Positions 7,589 through 16,099 of a stretch of 31,085 nt of DNA are shown piece by piece. A program made the translations under genes and the position numbers. The stretch spans positions 1 to 31,085 of the forward strand of contig JAFGBE010000060.1 of the NCBI GenBank assembly GCA_016933315.1, in the 5' to 3' direction. Positions within the stretch are counted from its first letter, which is position 1, and each line of letters starts with the position of its first letter. The notes under the pieces are model-generated. The model did no database searches. It had not been told where the DNA came from and saw only the letters and a list, made by a program, of their open reading frames with translations. The DNA is from Candidatus Auribacterota bacterium (GTDB lineage Bacteria > Auribacterota > UBA6266).

Positions 7589-8347
7589 ATGCGTAAGCCT
7601 ATTATAGCCGGAAACTGGAAGCTAAACAAAACTGTCTCCGAAGCTGTTAAATTTGTTTCGGAACTTAAAGAAAAAGTCGGCGGAATATCCGATGTCGATA
7701 TTATTGTCTGCCCGCCTTTCACAGCCGTTTCGAAAGTGGCGGATGTCCTTAGAGGTTCGAATATCAGAGTCGGCGCTCAGGATGCGTATTGGGAAGAAGA
7801 GGGCGCTTTTACTGGAGAAATTTCCCCTTTGATGGTAAAAGAAGCCGGATGTTCGTATGTTATCCTGGGGCATTCCGAAAGAAGGGCGATGTTCGGAGAT
7901 ACCAATAACACGGTCAACAAGAAACTCAAAGCAGTTTTAAATGCAGGTTTAACTCCTATCGTTTGCGTCGGCGAAAAACTTGAAGAACGCGAAAAGGGCA
8001 TAACAAAAGATATAGTCAAAGACCATATTCAGGGGTCTCTCCACGGATTGAAAAAGGAAGAGATGTCGGAAGTGGTTATTGCATATGAGCCGGTCTGGGC
8101 TATCGGGACCGGTAAAACCGCGACGCCGGAGCAGGCGCAGGAAGTCCATGCTTATATAAGAGAACTTTTAGCCGATTTATTCGGCGGCGGAGTCGCGGAA
8201 TCGGTCCGTATTCAGTATGGAGGAAGCATAAAACCCGATAATATCAAAAACCTGATGTCTCAGAAAGATATTGACGGCGGGCTTGTAGGCGGAGCAAGCC
8301 TGAAAGTCGATTCATTCGAAAAATTAGTCAAATACCGAGAGGGATAA
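7589..8347 (+). CDS. tpiA: Triosephosphate isomerase
   Basis: The 252-aa product has the standard length and all catalytic residues: Asn9 and Lys11 in AGNWKLNK, His95 in LGHSERR, and Glu167 in AYEPVWAIGTG. The phosphate-gripping loop (VWAIGTG) and YGGSIKPDN near the end are intact. It interconverts dihydroxyacetone phosphate and glyceraldehyde 3-phosphate. GGGAG at 7574-7578 is the likely ribosome binding site, about 10 bases before the ATG. The gene follows gap and pgk, completing a triose-phosphate block, and is only 2 bp from secG, so the two are probably cotranslated. The 375-bp repeat region upstream is the only break in the cluster. Confidence 0.98.
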   Translation: MRKPIIAGNWKLNKTVSEAVKFVSELKEKVGGISDVDIIVCPPFTAVSKVADVLRGSNIRVGAQDAYWEEEGAFTGEISPLMVKEAGCSYVILGHSERRAMFGDTNNTVNKKLKAVLNAGLTPIVCVGEKLEEREKGITKDIVKDHIQGSLHGLKKEEMSEVVIAYEPVWAIGTGKTATPEQAQEVHAYIRELLADLFGGGVAESVRIQYGGSIKPDNIKNLMSQKDIDGGLVGGASLKVDSFEKLVKYREG

Positions 8348-8349
8348 AT

Positions 8350-8667
8350 ATGTTTACTTTTCTGTTATCTGTACATGTTTTGTTGTGTATAGCGTTGGTT
8401 ATTATTGTCTTGCTGCAGGCCGGGAAAGGGCAGGGGCTGGCGGGGCTTTTCGGCGCGGGAGGCGGAACTCAGACTATTTTCGGCTCCAGGGCGGGAGATA
8501 TATTGACCAAATTTACGACTATAGTGGCGATTTTGTGGATGCTTATAAGTGTTTCCCTTGCGGTTATGAGTTCAAAGAGAAGCGGGACATTTGCCTCGAA
8601 AATAGAGGCTGAGGCCGCAAAGACCGCAAACGAGGTTCCGCTGCAGCAGGACAGCCAGGGCGAGTAA
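8350..8667 (+). CDS. secG: Preprotein translocase subunit SecG
   Basis: The 105-aa product has two membrane helices at about residues 3-22 and 53-71. They are linked by the conserved cytoplasmic loop LLQAGKGQGLAGLFG (21-35) and GGGTQTIFGSRAGD, the clearest signature of the family. SecG is the small accessory subunit of the SecYEG channel and assists SecA-driven export across the inner membrane. The C-terminal tail of about 30 residues is polar and Ala/Glu-rich, as often seen. It follows tpiA by 2 bp, a common arrangement in many phyla, and is the last gene before a strong terminator. Confidence 0.95.
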   Translation: MFTFLLSVHVLLCIALVIIVLLQAGKGQGLAGLFGAGGGTQTIFGSRAGDILTKFTTIVAILWMLISVSLAVMSSKRSGTFASKIEAEAAKTANEVPLQQDSQGE

Positions 8668-8683
8668 TCAGGCCAGTCATCTT

Positions 8684-8713
8684 AAGCGCCGTTTATTTAA
8701 ACGGCGCTTTTTT
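8684..8713 (+). terminator. Intrinsic terminator after secG
   Basis: AAGCGCCGTTTA at 8684-8695 and TAAACGGCGCTT at 8698-8709 are perfect inverted arms, and the helix runs into a six-T tract at 8708-8713. It lies 16 bases after the secG stop and separates the glycolytic operon from the peptide transporter operon. Confidence 0.88.
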
Positions 8714-8714
8714 A

Positions 8715-8742
8715 TTGTAAAAAAATCTCATTGAAATACAAT
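8715..8742 (+). promoter_or_regulatory. Possible promoter for the peptide transporter operon
   Basis: TTGTAA at 8715-8720 and TACAAT at 8737-8742 are 16 bp apart (4 and 5 of 6 consensus bases), directly after the secG terminator and about 30 bases before the first transporter gene. A promoter is expected here because of the terminator. Confidence 0.4.
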
Positions 8743-8772
8743 AGTTCAATAAGCGGTTTTAAGAAAGGTTGA

Positions 8773-9756
8773 ATGCGCATGTCTCTGCTTTCTGTAAAAA
8801 ATCTTAAAACTTATTTCTATACTTCCGAAGGCATTGTAAAGGCCGTCGATGATGTCAGTTTTGATATTCAGAAGGGCGAAATACTTTCTATCGTAGGGGA
8901 ATCCGGCTGCGGGAAAAGCGTGACTTCTTTATCTATACTGAACCTGGTGCCCGCCCCGGGGGCGGTTGCAGGCGGTGAAATCATCTATAACGGAAAAGAC
9001 CTGCTGAAGCTGAAAGAGAAAGACATAAGGAAAATACGCGGCAGGGAAATCTCCATGGTATTCCAGGAGCCCATGACTTCGTTGAACCCGGTTTTTACCG
9101 TAGGCAACCAGGTTGCGGAGGTTTTTGCGATCCACTGCTCTTTTGACAGGAAGAAAGCAAGGGATTCGACTGTCCGTATGTTTGAGAAAGTCAGGATTCC
9201 TGATCCGGGAAGGATTTTTGACTCTTACCCCCACCAGTTGTCCGGCGGGATGCAGCAGAGGGTCATGATAGCGATGGCGCTCGCATGCGGGCCGTCCATA
9301 TTGATTGCCGATGAACCCACCACTGCCCTTGACGTGACTATCCAGGCGCAGATACTTGAGCTTATTTGTTCTTTAAAGAAGGATTTTTCCATGGGTGTGC
9401 TTTTTATAACACATGACCTTGGGATCGTTTCGGATATCGCGGACCGAATCCATGTGATGTACTCCGGGAAAATAGTGGAGAAAGGCCCTGTCGGAAGCGT
9501 AATCTCAACCCCGGCCCATCCGTATACGAGAGGGCTGCTTGATTCTCTCCCTAAACTCGGCCGCAATAAAGAAAAACTCAGTGTTATTCCCGGACAGGTG
9601 CCGAGTCCCCTGAAACACCTTAAGGGCTGTAAATTCCACCCCAGGTGTCCGCGGGTTGTGGAGAAATGCCTGGCTGAAGAGCCCGGCCTCTTTGATTTGG
9701 ACGGCGGCGGATGCGCTGCCTGTTTTAATCCTGTCCCACCGAGGAAAATCAGATGA
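8773..9756 (+). CDS. Peptide ABC transporter ATP-binding protein (DppD/OppD type)
   Basis: The 327-aa cytoplasmic ATPase has Walker A GESGCGKS at 42-49, Q-loop VFQEPMTSLNP, the signature LSGGMQQR at about 156-163, and Walker B ILIADEPTTALD at about 176-187 followed by the switch His in FITHDLG. After residue about 250 comes the oligopeptide/dipeptide C-terminal extension, PAHPYTRGLL and GCKFHPRCPRVVEKC, a Cys-rich segment typical of OppD/OppF ATPases. It powers uptake of peptides or similar small solutes through the two permeases encoded downstream. An alternative ATG lies two codons later at 8779. Its stop overlaps the next ATPase gene as ATGA. The family is certain; the substrate is not. 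Confidence 0.95.
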   Translation: MRMSLLSVKNLKTYFYTSEGIVKAVDDVSFDIQKGEILSIVGESGCGKSVTSLSILNLVPAPGAVAGGEIIYNGKDLLKLKEKDIRKIRGREISMVFQEPMTSLNPVFTVGNQVAEVFAIHCSFDRKKARDSTVRMFEKVRIPDPGRIFDSYPHQLSGGMQQRVMIAMALACGPSILIADEPTTALDVTIQAQILELICSLKKDFSMGVLFITHDLGIVSDIADRIHVMYSGKIVEKGPVGSVISTPAHPYTRGLLDSLPKLGRNKEKLSVIPGQVPSPLKHLKGCKFHPRCPRVVEKCLAEEPGLFDLDGGGCAACFNPVPPRKIR

Positions 9757-10718
9757 AAGAAATTTTAAAGGTAGAAAACCTGAAAAAATATTTTCCAGTG
9801 AAAAAAGGGATTTTTTCCAGGGTTGCCGGTTATGTGAAGGCGGTTGATTCTGTCAGCCTGGCGATCAATAAAGGCAAAGTCGTCGGGCTGGTCGGAGAAT
9901 CAGGATGCGGGAAAACAACACTCGGGAGGACAATAATAAAGTTATATGAACCGAGCGAGGGAAAAATTATTTTTGACAATATCGATATTACCTCTATGTC
10001 ACGTAAGCGGATGAGGCCGCTGAGGAAAAGGATACAGTATATTTTCCAGGACCCGTATTCTTCGCTGAACCCGAGAATGACAGTTCTGGATATTGTGGGA
10101 GAAGGTCCCGTTATACACAATATTGTTAAGAGTAACGCCGAGAAAAGGAAGCTTGTAGAAAACATATTGAATAAAGTCGGTTTATCCGAAGAACATGCCG
10201 ACAGGTATCCCCATGAGTTCAGCGGGGGACAGCGCCAGAGGATAGGTATTGCCAGGTCAATGGCGCTGAATCCGGAGCTCATTGTATGCGATGAACCTAT
10301 TTCAGCCCTGGATGTGTCTATCCAGGCTCAGATAATCAATCTTCTGGTGGATTTAAAAAATGAATTTGATATGTCCTATCTGTTTATTTCCCACGACCTT
10401 AAGGTCGTGGAATATATCAGCGACGAGGTTGCTGTTATGTATATGGGAAGATTAGTTGAATATGCGCTCGCCCCTGTGCTTTACAGCGAACCCCTTCATC
10501 CTTATACCCTTGCGCTTATAGATGCCATACCGGTTATAGATAAGAAAACCAAATCGAAGAAGATTTTCCTTCAGGGCGATGTGCCTTCCCCCTTGAATCC
10601 TCCGGCAGGCTGCCCGTTCCACACAAGGTGCGCGGAATGCATTGAGAAGTGCAGGAAGGAAACCCCCGAATTAAGAGAAGTGAGAAAGGGCCACAGGGTA
10701 GCATGCCACAGAAGATAA
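9753..10718 (+). CDS. Peptide ABC transporter ATP-binding protein (DppF/OppF type)
   Basis: The 321-aa product is the partner ATPase. Walker A GESGCGKT is at 48-55, followed by Q-loop IFQDPYSSLNPRMT, signature FSGGQRQR, Walker B VCDEPISALD and switch His in FISHDL. The segment LKKYFPVKKGIFSR after the first strand is characteristic of the OppF/DppF branch. It also has the C-terminal PLHPYTLAL and the Cys-rich GCPFHTRCAECIEKC. It would pair with the previous ATPase as a heterodimer driving the transporter. It overlaps the gene before it by 4 bases and the binding-protein gene after it by 16 bases. Confidence 0.95.
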   Translation: MKEILKVENLKKYFPVKKGIFSRVAGYVKAVDSVSLAINKGKVVGLVGESGCGKTTLGRTIIKLYEPSEGKIIFDNIDITSMSRKRMRPLRKRIQYIFQDPYSSLNPRMTVLDIVGEGPVIHNIVKSNAEKRKLVENILNKVGLSEEHADRYPHEFSGGQRQRIGIARSMALNPELIVCDEPISALDVSIQAQIINLLVDLKNEFDMSYLFISHDLKVVEYISDEVAVMYMGRLVEYALAPVLYSEPLHPYTLALIDAIPVIDKKTKSKKIFLQGDVPSPLNPPAGCPFHTRCAECIEKCRKETPELREVRKGHRVACHRR

Positions 10719-12325
10719 TCTTATCATTAATTCCGGTTCTTATCTTTTTCGGTTTATCATGTTCGGGGGACCGGCCCCGCACCGGATATATCGAGCTCGA
10801 CGAGAAACCTGCTTCGGGAGATGCTCTTGTAAGGCTGCTTGGCGCCGAGCCCGGCATGTTAAATCCGATTTTAAGCACGGATGTTTATTCCAGTGATATA
10901 GAGAGCCTGATATACGATTCTTTGATTGAAAGAGACCCTCAGACGCTTGAATTCAGGCCGTTGTGCGCGGAAAAGTGGGATATATCCCCTGACGGCATGG
11001 AATACACTTTTTTCCTGAAGAAAGGGATAAAATGGAATGACGGGTCGGAAATGACGGCAAAAGATGTCCTGTTCTCTTTTAATATGATAAAAGATCCGGC
11101 CGTAAACGCGCCTCATCTCAGGAATTATTATAACGACATCCGGTCGGTGGAGGTCATCGACCCCTATACCGTCAAGTTCAAATATATTAGAAAATATTTC
11201 AGGGCGCTTGAGATTTGCGGCACTATGCCCATACTTCCCGAGCATATTTATAATTCCGGCGATTTCAACAATTCCGCGCTGAACCGCCGTCCCGTAGGTA
11301 ACGGGCCATATTCTTTCGATGAATGGAAAACAGGCGGCGAGATAGTTATTAAAAAAAACGAGAATTACCGGGGCCCAAAACCTCTTCTAGATAAAATAAT
11401 TTTTAAGATTATCACCGATGAAACGGTAGCTCTCCAGCTGCTGAAAAAAGGGGAGATAGATATGATGTCTCTCCAGCCTCTGCAATGGGAAAAACAGACG
11501 GGCGCAGAAAAGTTCCTGCGCAGGTATGATAAGCATAAATATTTCCTGCCCAATTATTCTTTTATAGCATGGAACCTGCAGAAAGAGCCTTTTTCCGACG
11601 CAAGGGTGAGGAAGGCGATGACGCACCTTATCGACCGGAAAAAGATACTGGATAAACTCCGCTACGGATTAGGGGTTATAGTCACCGGGCCTTTCTATGT
11701 CAACAGCGATGAGTATGATAAAACTGTCCAGCCTCTGGGGTATTCTCCGCAACAAGCGAGGCAGCTTTTGGAGGAAGCCGGCTGGAAAGATACTGACGGT
11801 GACGGCATTATGGACAAGAACGGAAAAAAATTCGAATTTGAGTTTTTAATCCCGGCAGGCACGGATTTTTCGTCGAAGCTGGCCACAATTATCAAGGAAG
11901 ATTTCGCAAATGAAGGCATTATCGTGGAGATAAAAAACCTCGAATGGGCTGTTTTTTTGCAGAATCTTAATGAGAGGAATTTCGATGCTGTGACTCTTGC
12001 GTGGCAGATGCCGGTAGAATCGGATCCTTACCAGGTCTGGCATTCTTCACAGGCCGATAAGGGGTCGAATTTCATCGGTTTTAAAAACGACAGGGCTGAT
12101 TCCCTTATAGAAGCTATAAGAGAAACGCTGGATAAGAAGCAGAGAGTGGAGTACTGCCATGAGTTCCACAGGCTTCTGAGTGATATACAGCCCTACACGT
12201 TCCTGTTTTGCAGCAATTCCCTAGTGGCGCTGAATAAAAGGTTTATGAACGTGAAAGTTTATCCCATGGGATTCAGGATAATTGAATGGTATGTTCCCGG
12301 AAGCATGCAGCTTTATTCGGAGTAA
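10703..12325 (+). CDS. Peptide-binding protein of the ABC transporter (SBP family 5), probably lipid-anchored
   Basis: The frame is open from 10649, but the first 18 codons would lie within the preceding ATPase gene and precede a signal peptide. The ATG at 10703 gives MPQKIILSLIPVLIFFGLSC, a classic export signal ending in a Cys, preceded by AGGG at 10695-10698. The Cys suggests lipidation although GLSC is not a perfect lipobox. The 540-aa protein carries family hallmarks: YDSLIERDPQTLEFRPLCAE, the AEKWDISPDG and FFLKKGIKWNDG region, and VGNGPYSFDEW. GWKDTDGDGIMDKNGK is the loop commonly seen in this family. It would capture peptides in the periplasm and deliver them to the permeases. Confidence 0.92.
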   Translation: MPQKIILSLIPVLIFFGLSCSGDRPRTGYIELDEKPASGDALVRLLGAEPGMLNPILSTDVYSSDIESLIYDSLIERDPQTLEFRPLCAEKWDISPDGMEYTFFLKKGIKWNDGSEMTAKDVLFSFNMIKDPAVNAPHLRNYYNDIRSVEVIDPYTVKFKYIRKYFRALEICGTMPILPEHIYNSGDFNNSALNRRPVGNGPYSFDEWKTGGEIVIKKNENYRGPKPLLDKIIFKIITDETVALQLLKKGEIDMMSLQPLQWEKQTGAEKFLRRYDKHKYFLPNYSFIAWNLQKEPFSDARVRKAMTHLIDRKKILDKLRYGLGVIVTGPFYVNSDEYDKTVQPLGYSPQQARQLLEEAGWKDTDGDGIMDKNGKKFEFEFLIPAGTDFSSKLATIIKEDFANEGIIVEIKNLEWAVFLQNLNERNFDAVTLAWQMPVESDPYQVWHSSQADKGSNFIGFKNDRADSLIEAIRETLDKKQRVEYCHEFHRLLSDIQPYTFLFCSNSLVALNKRFMNVKVYPMGFRIIEWYVPGSMQLYSE

Positions 12326-12332
12326 GAGGTAA

Positions 12333-13325
12333 ATGAGAGACTATATTTTGAGGCGGCTGTTATTGATAATACCGACTTATGTCGGTATCACGCTTGTGAC
12401 ATTCATTATCATACAGTTAGCCCCCGGCAGCCCTGTTTCGCAGAAGCTCGGCATAGGGGAGTCGCTGAAGGACAATGCGGTAAACAAGGAAATAATAGAA
12501 CAGACAAAACAGCTTTACGGCCTGGACAAGCCCCTTCCTGTCCAGTATATAAGATGGTTCAAAAGAAGCATTTCCTTCGATTTCGGCAATTCCTATAAAG
12601 ACAACAGGCCTGTAATGGAAAAGATTTCCGAAAGGATCCCCGTTACCCTGCAGATAAATATTATTTCAATCCTTGTAGTTTATCTGATATCGATACCGAT
12701 AGGAGTCTTTTCTTCGGTAGAGCATAATTCCCTGCCGGACAAATTGCTGACCCTTTTTATTTTTATACTTTACTCGCTGCCCAATTTCTGGGTTGCCATA
12801 CTTCTTATAACTTTTCTGGGCGGCGGGGATTACCTGAATATTTTCCCGATTTACGGCCTGAACTCATACGGTATAGAAAAAGCGGGATTCCTTAAGTTTA
12901 TCATCGACCGGTTATGGCACCTGTGCCTTCCCGTATTGTGCCTTTCATACGGCGGCCTCGCTGTCCTGTCGAGGTATGCAAAAGTCGGGATGCTTGATGT
13001 CATAAAGCAGGATTATATACTTACAGCGCGCGCAAAAGGGTTGTCGGAAAAGACAGTGATATTCAAGCATGCGCTGAGGAATTCTCTAATACCGATTGTG
13101 ACATTGCTCGGAGGCCTTTTGCCCGCAATGCTCGGGGGAAGCGTTATCATCGAATCGATATTTTCAATTCCCGGAATGGGCAAGCTGGGTTTTGAATCGA
13201 TACTGGCCCGGGATTATCCGACAATAATGGGCATAGCCTCGATCGCAGCATTGCTCACGCTTGTCGGTTTTCTGATATCGGATATTCTTTACGCTGTGGT
13301 TGACCCGAGGATTTCATACGAATGA
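12333..13325 (+). CDS. Peptide ABC transporter permease (DppB/OppB type)
   Basis: The 330-aa protein begins MRDYILRRLLLIIPTYVGIT, the typical OppB start with a first membrane helix at about 8-30, then a periplasmic region with KQLYGLDKPLPVQYIRW, and five further helices from about residue 100 on. The coupling loop that contacts the ATPases is seen in TARAKGLSEKTVIFKHALRN. A following GSVIIESIFSIPGMGKLG is also characteristic. It forms half of the membrane pore. The ATG is 7 bp after the stop of the binding-protein gene, and its own end overlaps the second permease by ATGA. Confidence 0.95.
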   Translation: MRDYILRRLLLIIPTYVGITLVTFIIIQLAPGSPVSQKLGIGESLKDNAVNKEIIEQTKQLYGLDKPLPVQYIRWFKRSISFDFGNSYKDNRPVMEKISERIPVTLQINIISILVVYLISIPIGVFSSVEHNSLPDKLLTLFIFILYSLPNFWVAILLITFLGGGDYLNIFPIYGLNSYGIEKAGFLKFIIDRLWHLCLPVLCLSYGGLAVLSRYAKVGMLDVIKQDYILTARAKGLSEKTVIFKHALRNSLIPIVTLLGGLLPAMLGGSVIIESIFSIPGMGKLGFESILARDYPTIMGIASIAALLTLVGFLISDILYAVVDPRISYE

Positions 13326-14266
13326 AGAGAGGATATTTATCTAATATCTGGCTGAGATTCAGGAAAAACAGGCTGGCCGCCTCAGGATTGTTCCTGGTTG
13401 CGGGGATAACTTTGATTGCAGTCATAGCCCCCCTCATAGCCAATGACGCGCCCATACTCGCCAGAAAATCTTCCGGGGAGTTTGTGTTCCCTTTCCTGGA
13501 CAGGAAGATGCTATCCGGAAAAGAAGAATATGCCTTCAGGCTGAACCCGCCGGTTTGTTTCAGCCCCACGGAGTATAATCTTGATGAGGTGCTTGAACCG
13601 CCTTCCGTAAAACATATATTCGGCACGGATGACAGGGGGAGGGATATCGCCAGCCGGCTTATCTACGGCAGCAGGATATCCTTATCCGTGGGATTTGTCG
13701 CGGTGTCCATCTATGTGCTTATAGGGGTTCTGCTGGGTTCTTTTGCGGGTTATTTCGGCAGGTTTGCCGATTCCCTGATTTCCCGCATCATAGAGATAGT
13801 GATTTGTTTTCCCGCATTTTTCCTTATCATAACGATAATAGCATATCTCCCGTCGAGTATTTATAACATAATGATAGTCATCGGGCTGACGGGGTGGCCC
13901 GGCGTAGCAAGGCTTGTAAGAGGAGAGATATTGAAGATAAAGAGCATTGACTATGTACAGTCAGCCAGGAGCACAGGCGTTTCTTCCGCGCGGATAATTT
14001 TCAGGCATATATTGCCCAATGCCATAGGTCCTGTCCTTGTTTCCGCCACATTCGGCGTAGCCGGCGCGATATTGGTTGAGTCAAGTCTGAGCTTTCTCGG
14101 TTTCGGCGTTCAGCCTCCCACGCCTTCGTGGGGCGAAATACTTGCACAGGCGAAACAGTACCTCTCATGGTGGCTGGTATTATTCCCGGGGATAGCGATT
14201 TTTATAACAGTTACAGCCTTCAACCTGGTAGGGGAAGGCATAAGGGATGCGATAGATCCTAAGTGA
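13322..14266 (+). CDS. Peptide ABC transporter permease (DppC/OppC type)
   Basis: The 314-aa protein has the N-terminal OppC helix (about 16-38) followed by a longer than usual extracytoplasmic stretch (about 39-100) before FGTDDRGRDIASRLIYGSRI, the family's sequence ahead of the transport domain. Five helices and the coupling loop SARSTGVSSARIIFRHILPN follow. SFLGFGVQPPTPSWGEIL near the end is diagnostic. The enlarged loop resembles that of YejE-like relatives, so the cargo might be larger peptides or another solute class. It is the last gene of the transporter operon and converges on the minus-strand HAMP gene with only 9 bases between stops. Confidence 0.94.
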   Translation: MKRGYLSNIWLRFRKNRLAASGLFLVAGITLIAVIAPLIANDAPILARKSSGEFVFPFLDRKMLSGKEEYAFRLNPPVCFSPTEYNLDEVLEPPSVKHIFGTDDRGRDIASRLIYGSRISLSVGFVAVSIYVLIGVLLGSFAGYFGRFADSLISRIIEIVICFPAFFLIITIIAYLPSSIYNIMIVIGLTGWPGVARLVRGEILKIKSIDYVQSARSTGVSSARIIFRHILPNAIGPVLVSATFGVAGAILVESSLSFLGFGVQPPTPSWGEILAQAKQYLSWWLVLFPGIAIFITVTAFNLVGEGIRDAIDPK

Positions 14267-14275
14267 TGTATTCTG

Positions 14276-14863
14276 TCAGGACGTAGTCTTGAATTTATTG
14301 AGTATTTCGTTCAATTCGGATATATTTTTCTGCAGTTCATCGACTATAGGCCTTATTTTTTCGTCTATCTGAATATTCTCTTTGAGGCTTGAAAGGTTCA
14401 TCGAGATCTCTTTTGCTGTAAACTTGGATTCGCCGATGTTCCTGTCCAGGGCCGATGCCAGGTTATTTATATGGTTAGCTATGGTCTTTAATTCGTCGCC
14501 TTTTCTCAGGCGGACTCTTTTTTTCAGGTTTCCCTTTGATATTTCTTCAATATCAGTCTCCAGCCTGTATATGGGGCCCGCAATCTTGTGGGACAGGAAA
14601 ATACTGATAATTATTATCAGGGGCGAGATGGCGGCAAGGCTTGAAATAACACTTTTCTTTATTGCGGACAGTATGGGGACAAGCCGGTACTGGGGATAGA
14701 CTTTCTGGAGAGGTTCCTGCACGAGAGGCATTCCGGTTTTCCAGATAACGGCGCCCGTGAGAACTGATGCGATAACCATAATCAGCAATGTTATGAATAT
14801 ATATTTCCCCTGAAGTCTGCCCTTAACAATATAGTTGGTTCTCATCTTTCTGATTTTAACCAT
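14276..14863 (-). CDS. Membrane protein with HAMP domain but no output domain
   Basis: The 195-aa protein starts at the ATG at 14863, behind AAAGGAG. It has a basic cytoplasmic start, two membrane helices (about 22-42 and 70-88) enclosing a periplasmic loop of only about 27 residues, then a HAMP domain: the IAGPIYRLE turn at about 92-100 and ISKGNLKKRVRLRKGDEL at about 108-125. The rest is amphipathic helix to the end. In chemoreceptors and sensor kinases HAMP passes a signal to a methyl-accepting or kinase domain, but here no such domain follows. The frame ends cleanly, so it looks like a natural short form, not an obvious truncation. It lies 26 bp after the PDZ gene and is probably cotranscribed with it. 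It may be annotated elsewhere as a methyl-accepting protein. Confidence 0.75.
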   Translation of the reverse strand: MVKIRKMRTNYIVKGRLQGKYIFITLLIMVIASVLTGAVIWKTGMPLVQEPLQKVYPQYRLVPILSAIKKSVISSLAAISPLIIIISIFLSHKIAGPIYRLETDIEEISKGNLKKRVRLRKGDELKTIANHINNLASALDRNIGESKFTAKEISMNLSSLKENIQIDEKIRPIVDELQKNISELNEILNKFKTTS

Positions 14864-14889
14864 CTTCGGCTCCTTTCATTAACAAAATA

Positions 14890-15900
14890 TCAAAGAGAAG
14901 GCTCTTCGCCGGTTTTCTCTTTATTTAAAGAAGAACTGTCGTTTTCGCCGGAAAGGTCAGGTCCTCTTGTCAACTCAACCCTCCTGTGGATAATCAAATC
15001 TATCGTCTGTCCCTGGGAATTGGAAATATTTTTTATGGCTTCCTCCATCGGCATGTATCTTGTCGGCTCCTGGTTAATGGATATTATGAGGTCCAGGGGC
15101 TTGAGCCCGGCCAGGTCGGCCGGTTTATCGGGCATGACACTGATGACCGTAAGCCCCTCGGTCTCCATGCTTAAGGATGCTCCTATGCCTTTGAAAGACC
15201 TTGTTCCCCAGTTGATTTCTTCGCTCTGGGGCTTGATCTCCTTTTGCACGGTTATATTTATCTTTGAACCTTCGGAACCGGAGAGGAGCTTGATGACTTC
15301 CTCCCGCGGCATATATTTGGTGGCTTTATCCCATACGCCGACGATGTAATCGCCATCCTGTATGCCTGTTTTTGCGGCTTCGGATTCGGGTATTACATCG
15401 GTTATCCTGAAATCGTCGCCTTCTTTTTCGATATTAAAACCGACGTTATTCCTGAGAATTGTTTCCTGTTCCTCCCTCATCTTGAGGAGCTGTTCCTTCT
15501 TTTCCCTTAATTTGGCAAGAAGCTCTTCTTTTCTTTTTCTTTTTTTGTCGACGATATCATTTATTCTGTTTATTGCGTCGTTCGCTTCCCGGAGGTCGGG
15601 TTTTAACTCAAGCGCCATATTATAATAAGTAACGGCTTTTTCGTAATCCTTCCGCTCCTCATACTTCGAAGCGAGCATCATATAATTGTTCTCGGGGTCG
15701 TCATATATGATATTTTTGACCTGGTCCATCATTATTTCAATTTCGCCTTCGGGAATGGACAGGACTATACGGTCGGCATATTTATCGACAATGATACCCA
15801 TCTGTCTGCCGCCGTTTTTAAGATGGACGACATCGGCATCAGAAGGAGCGGCCCATAGGGTGAGAAAACAAAAAATCAAAATAAATCTCAATCTTGTCAT
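14890..15900 (-). CDS. Secreted protein with TPR, coiled coil and two PDZ domains
   Basis: The ATG at 15900 gives a signal peptide (MTRLRFILIFCFLTLWAAPS, cut near SDA-DVV), so it is preferred to the ATG 19 codons upstream at 15957. The 336-aa product has DVVHLKNGGRQMGIIVDK and QVKNIIYDD at about 22-68, a small beta domain seen in many secreted proteins. A TPR-like hairpin (YEERKDYEKAVTYYNMALEL) follows at about 78-97. A Lys/Glu-rich coiled coil occupies about 115-150, then two PDZ domains at about 155-235 and 245-320. Each PDZ has an LD/GDYI carboxylate-binding region and the same YMPxEE sub-motif followed by an I-x-L/I-x-I/V strand, so the two arose by duplication. No protease domain is present. 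It is probably a periplasmic or surface scaffold, transcribed ahead of the HAMP gene. Confidence 0.8.
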   Translation of the reverse strand: MTRLRFILIFCFLTLWAAPSDADVVHLKNGGRQMGIIVDKYADRIVLSIPEGEIEIMMDQVKNIIYDDPENNYMMLASKYEERKDYEKAVTYYNMALELKPDLREANDAINRINDIVDKKRKRKEELLAKLREKKEQLLKMREEQETILRNNVGFNIEKEGDDFRITDVIPESEAAKTGIQDGDYIVGVWDKATKYMPREEVIKLLSGSEGSKINITVQKEIKPQSEEINWGTRSFKGIGASLSMETEGLTVISVMPDKPADLAGLKPLDLIISINQEPTRYMPMEEAIKNISNSQGQTIDLIIHRRVELTRGPDLSGENDSSSLNKEKTGEEPSL

Positions 15901-15947
15901 TGAGAAATTTTCAGTATCTTTAAGGTTAATTAAATATTCTAAATTAA

Positions 15948-15976
15948 CAAATAACATTTTAGGGTGATATAGTCAA
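15948..15976 (-). promoter_or_regulatory. Possible promoter for the PDZ-HAMP pair
   Basis: On the minus strand TTGACT at 15976-15971 (5 of 6) lies 17 bp from TATTTG at 15953-15948 (weak). It is about 50 bases before the ATG at 15900. The -10 is poor. Confidence 0.3.
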
Positions 15977-16029
15977 GCAATAAGAGAAAGAAAATATTGA
16001 TGGATTTGAATTATTTAGTTTTATTTTTA

Positions 16030-16057
16030 TTGACACAGTAATATAATGAGTGATAAT
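16030..16057 (+). promoter_or_regulatory. Sigma70-type promoter for the DUF5679 gene
   Basis: A perfect TTGACA at 16030-16035 is followed after 16 bp by GATAAT at 16052-16057 (5 of 6). The predicted start lies about 50 bases before the small ORF at 16114. Together with the very strong ribosome binding site this suggests high expression. Confidence 0.65.
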
Positions 16058-16099
16058 TTCATTGAAATTTTTGGGAGGACTGTCATCTAAACTTTTTTC

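Noticed and set aside
8385..8612. 75-codon frame overlapping secG in another plus frame
   Set aside because: The in-frame secG product has its conserved loop; this is an alternate-frame shadow.
10649..10702. Upstream start for the peptide-binding protein
   Set aside because: It would add 18 polar residues in front of a good signal peptide, and it lies within the ATPase gene.
11790..11840. EF-hand-like DTDGDGIMDKNG in the binding protein
   Set aside because: This loop is common in family 5 binding proteins and is not evidence for a separate calcium-binding module.
15901..15957. Earlier ATG for the PDZ protein
   Set aside because: The extra 19 residues would precede, and spoil, a clear signal peptide that starts at 15900.
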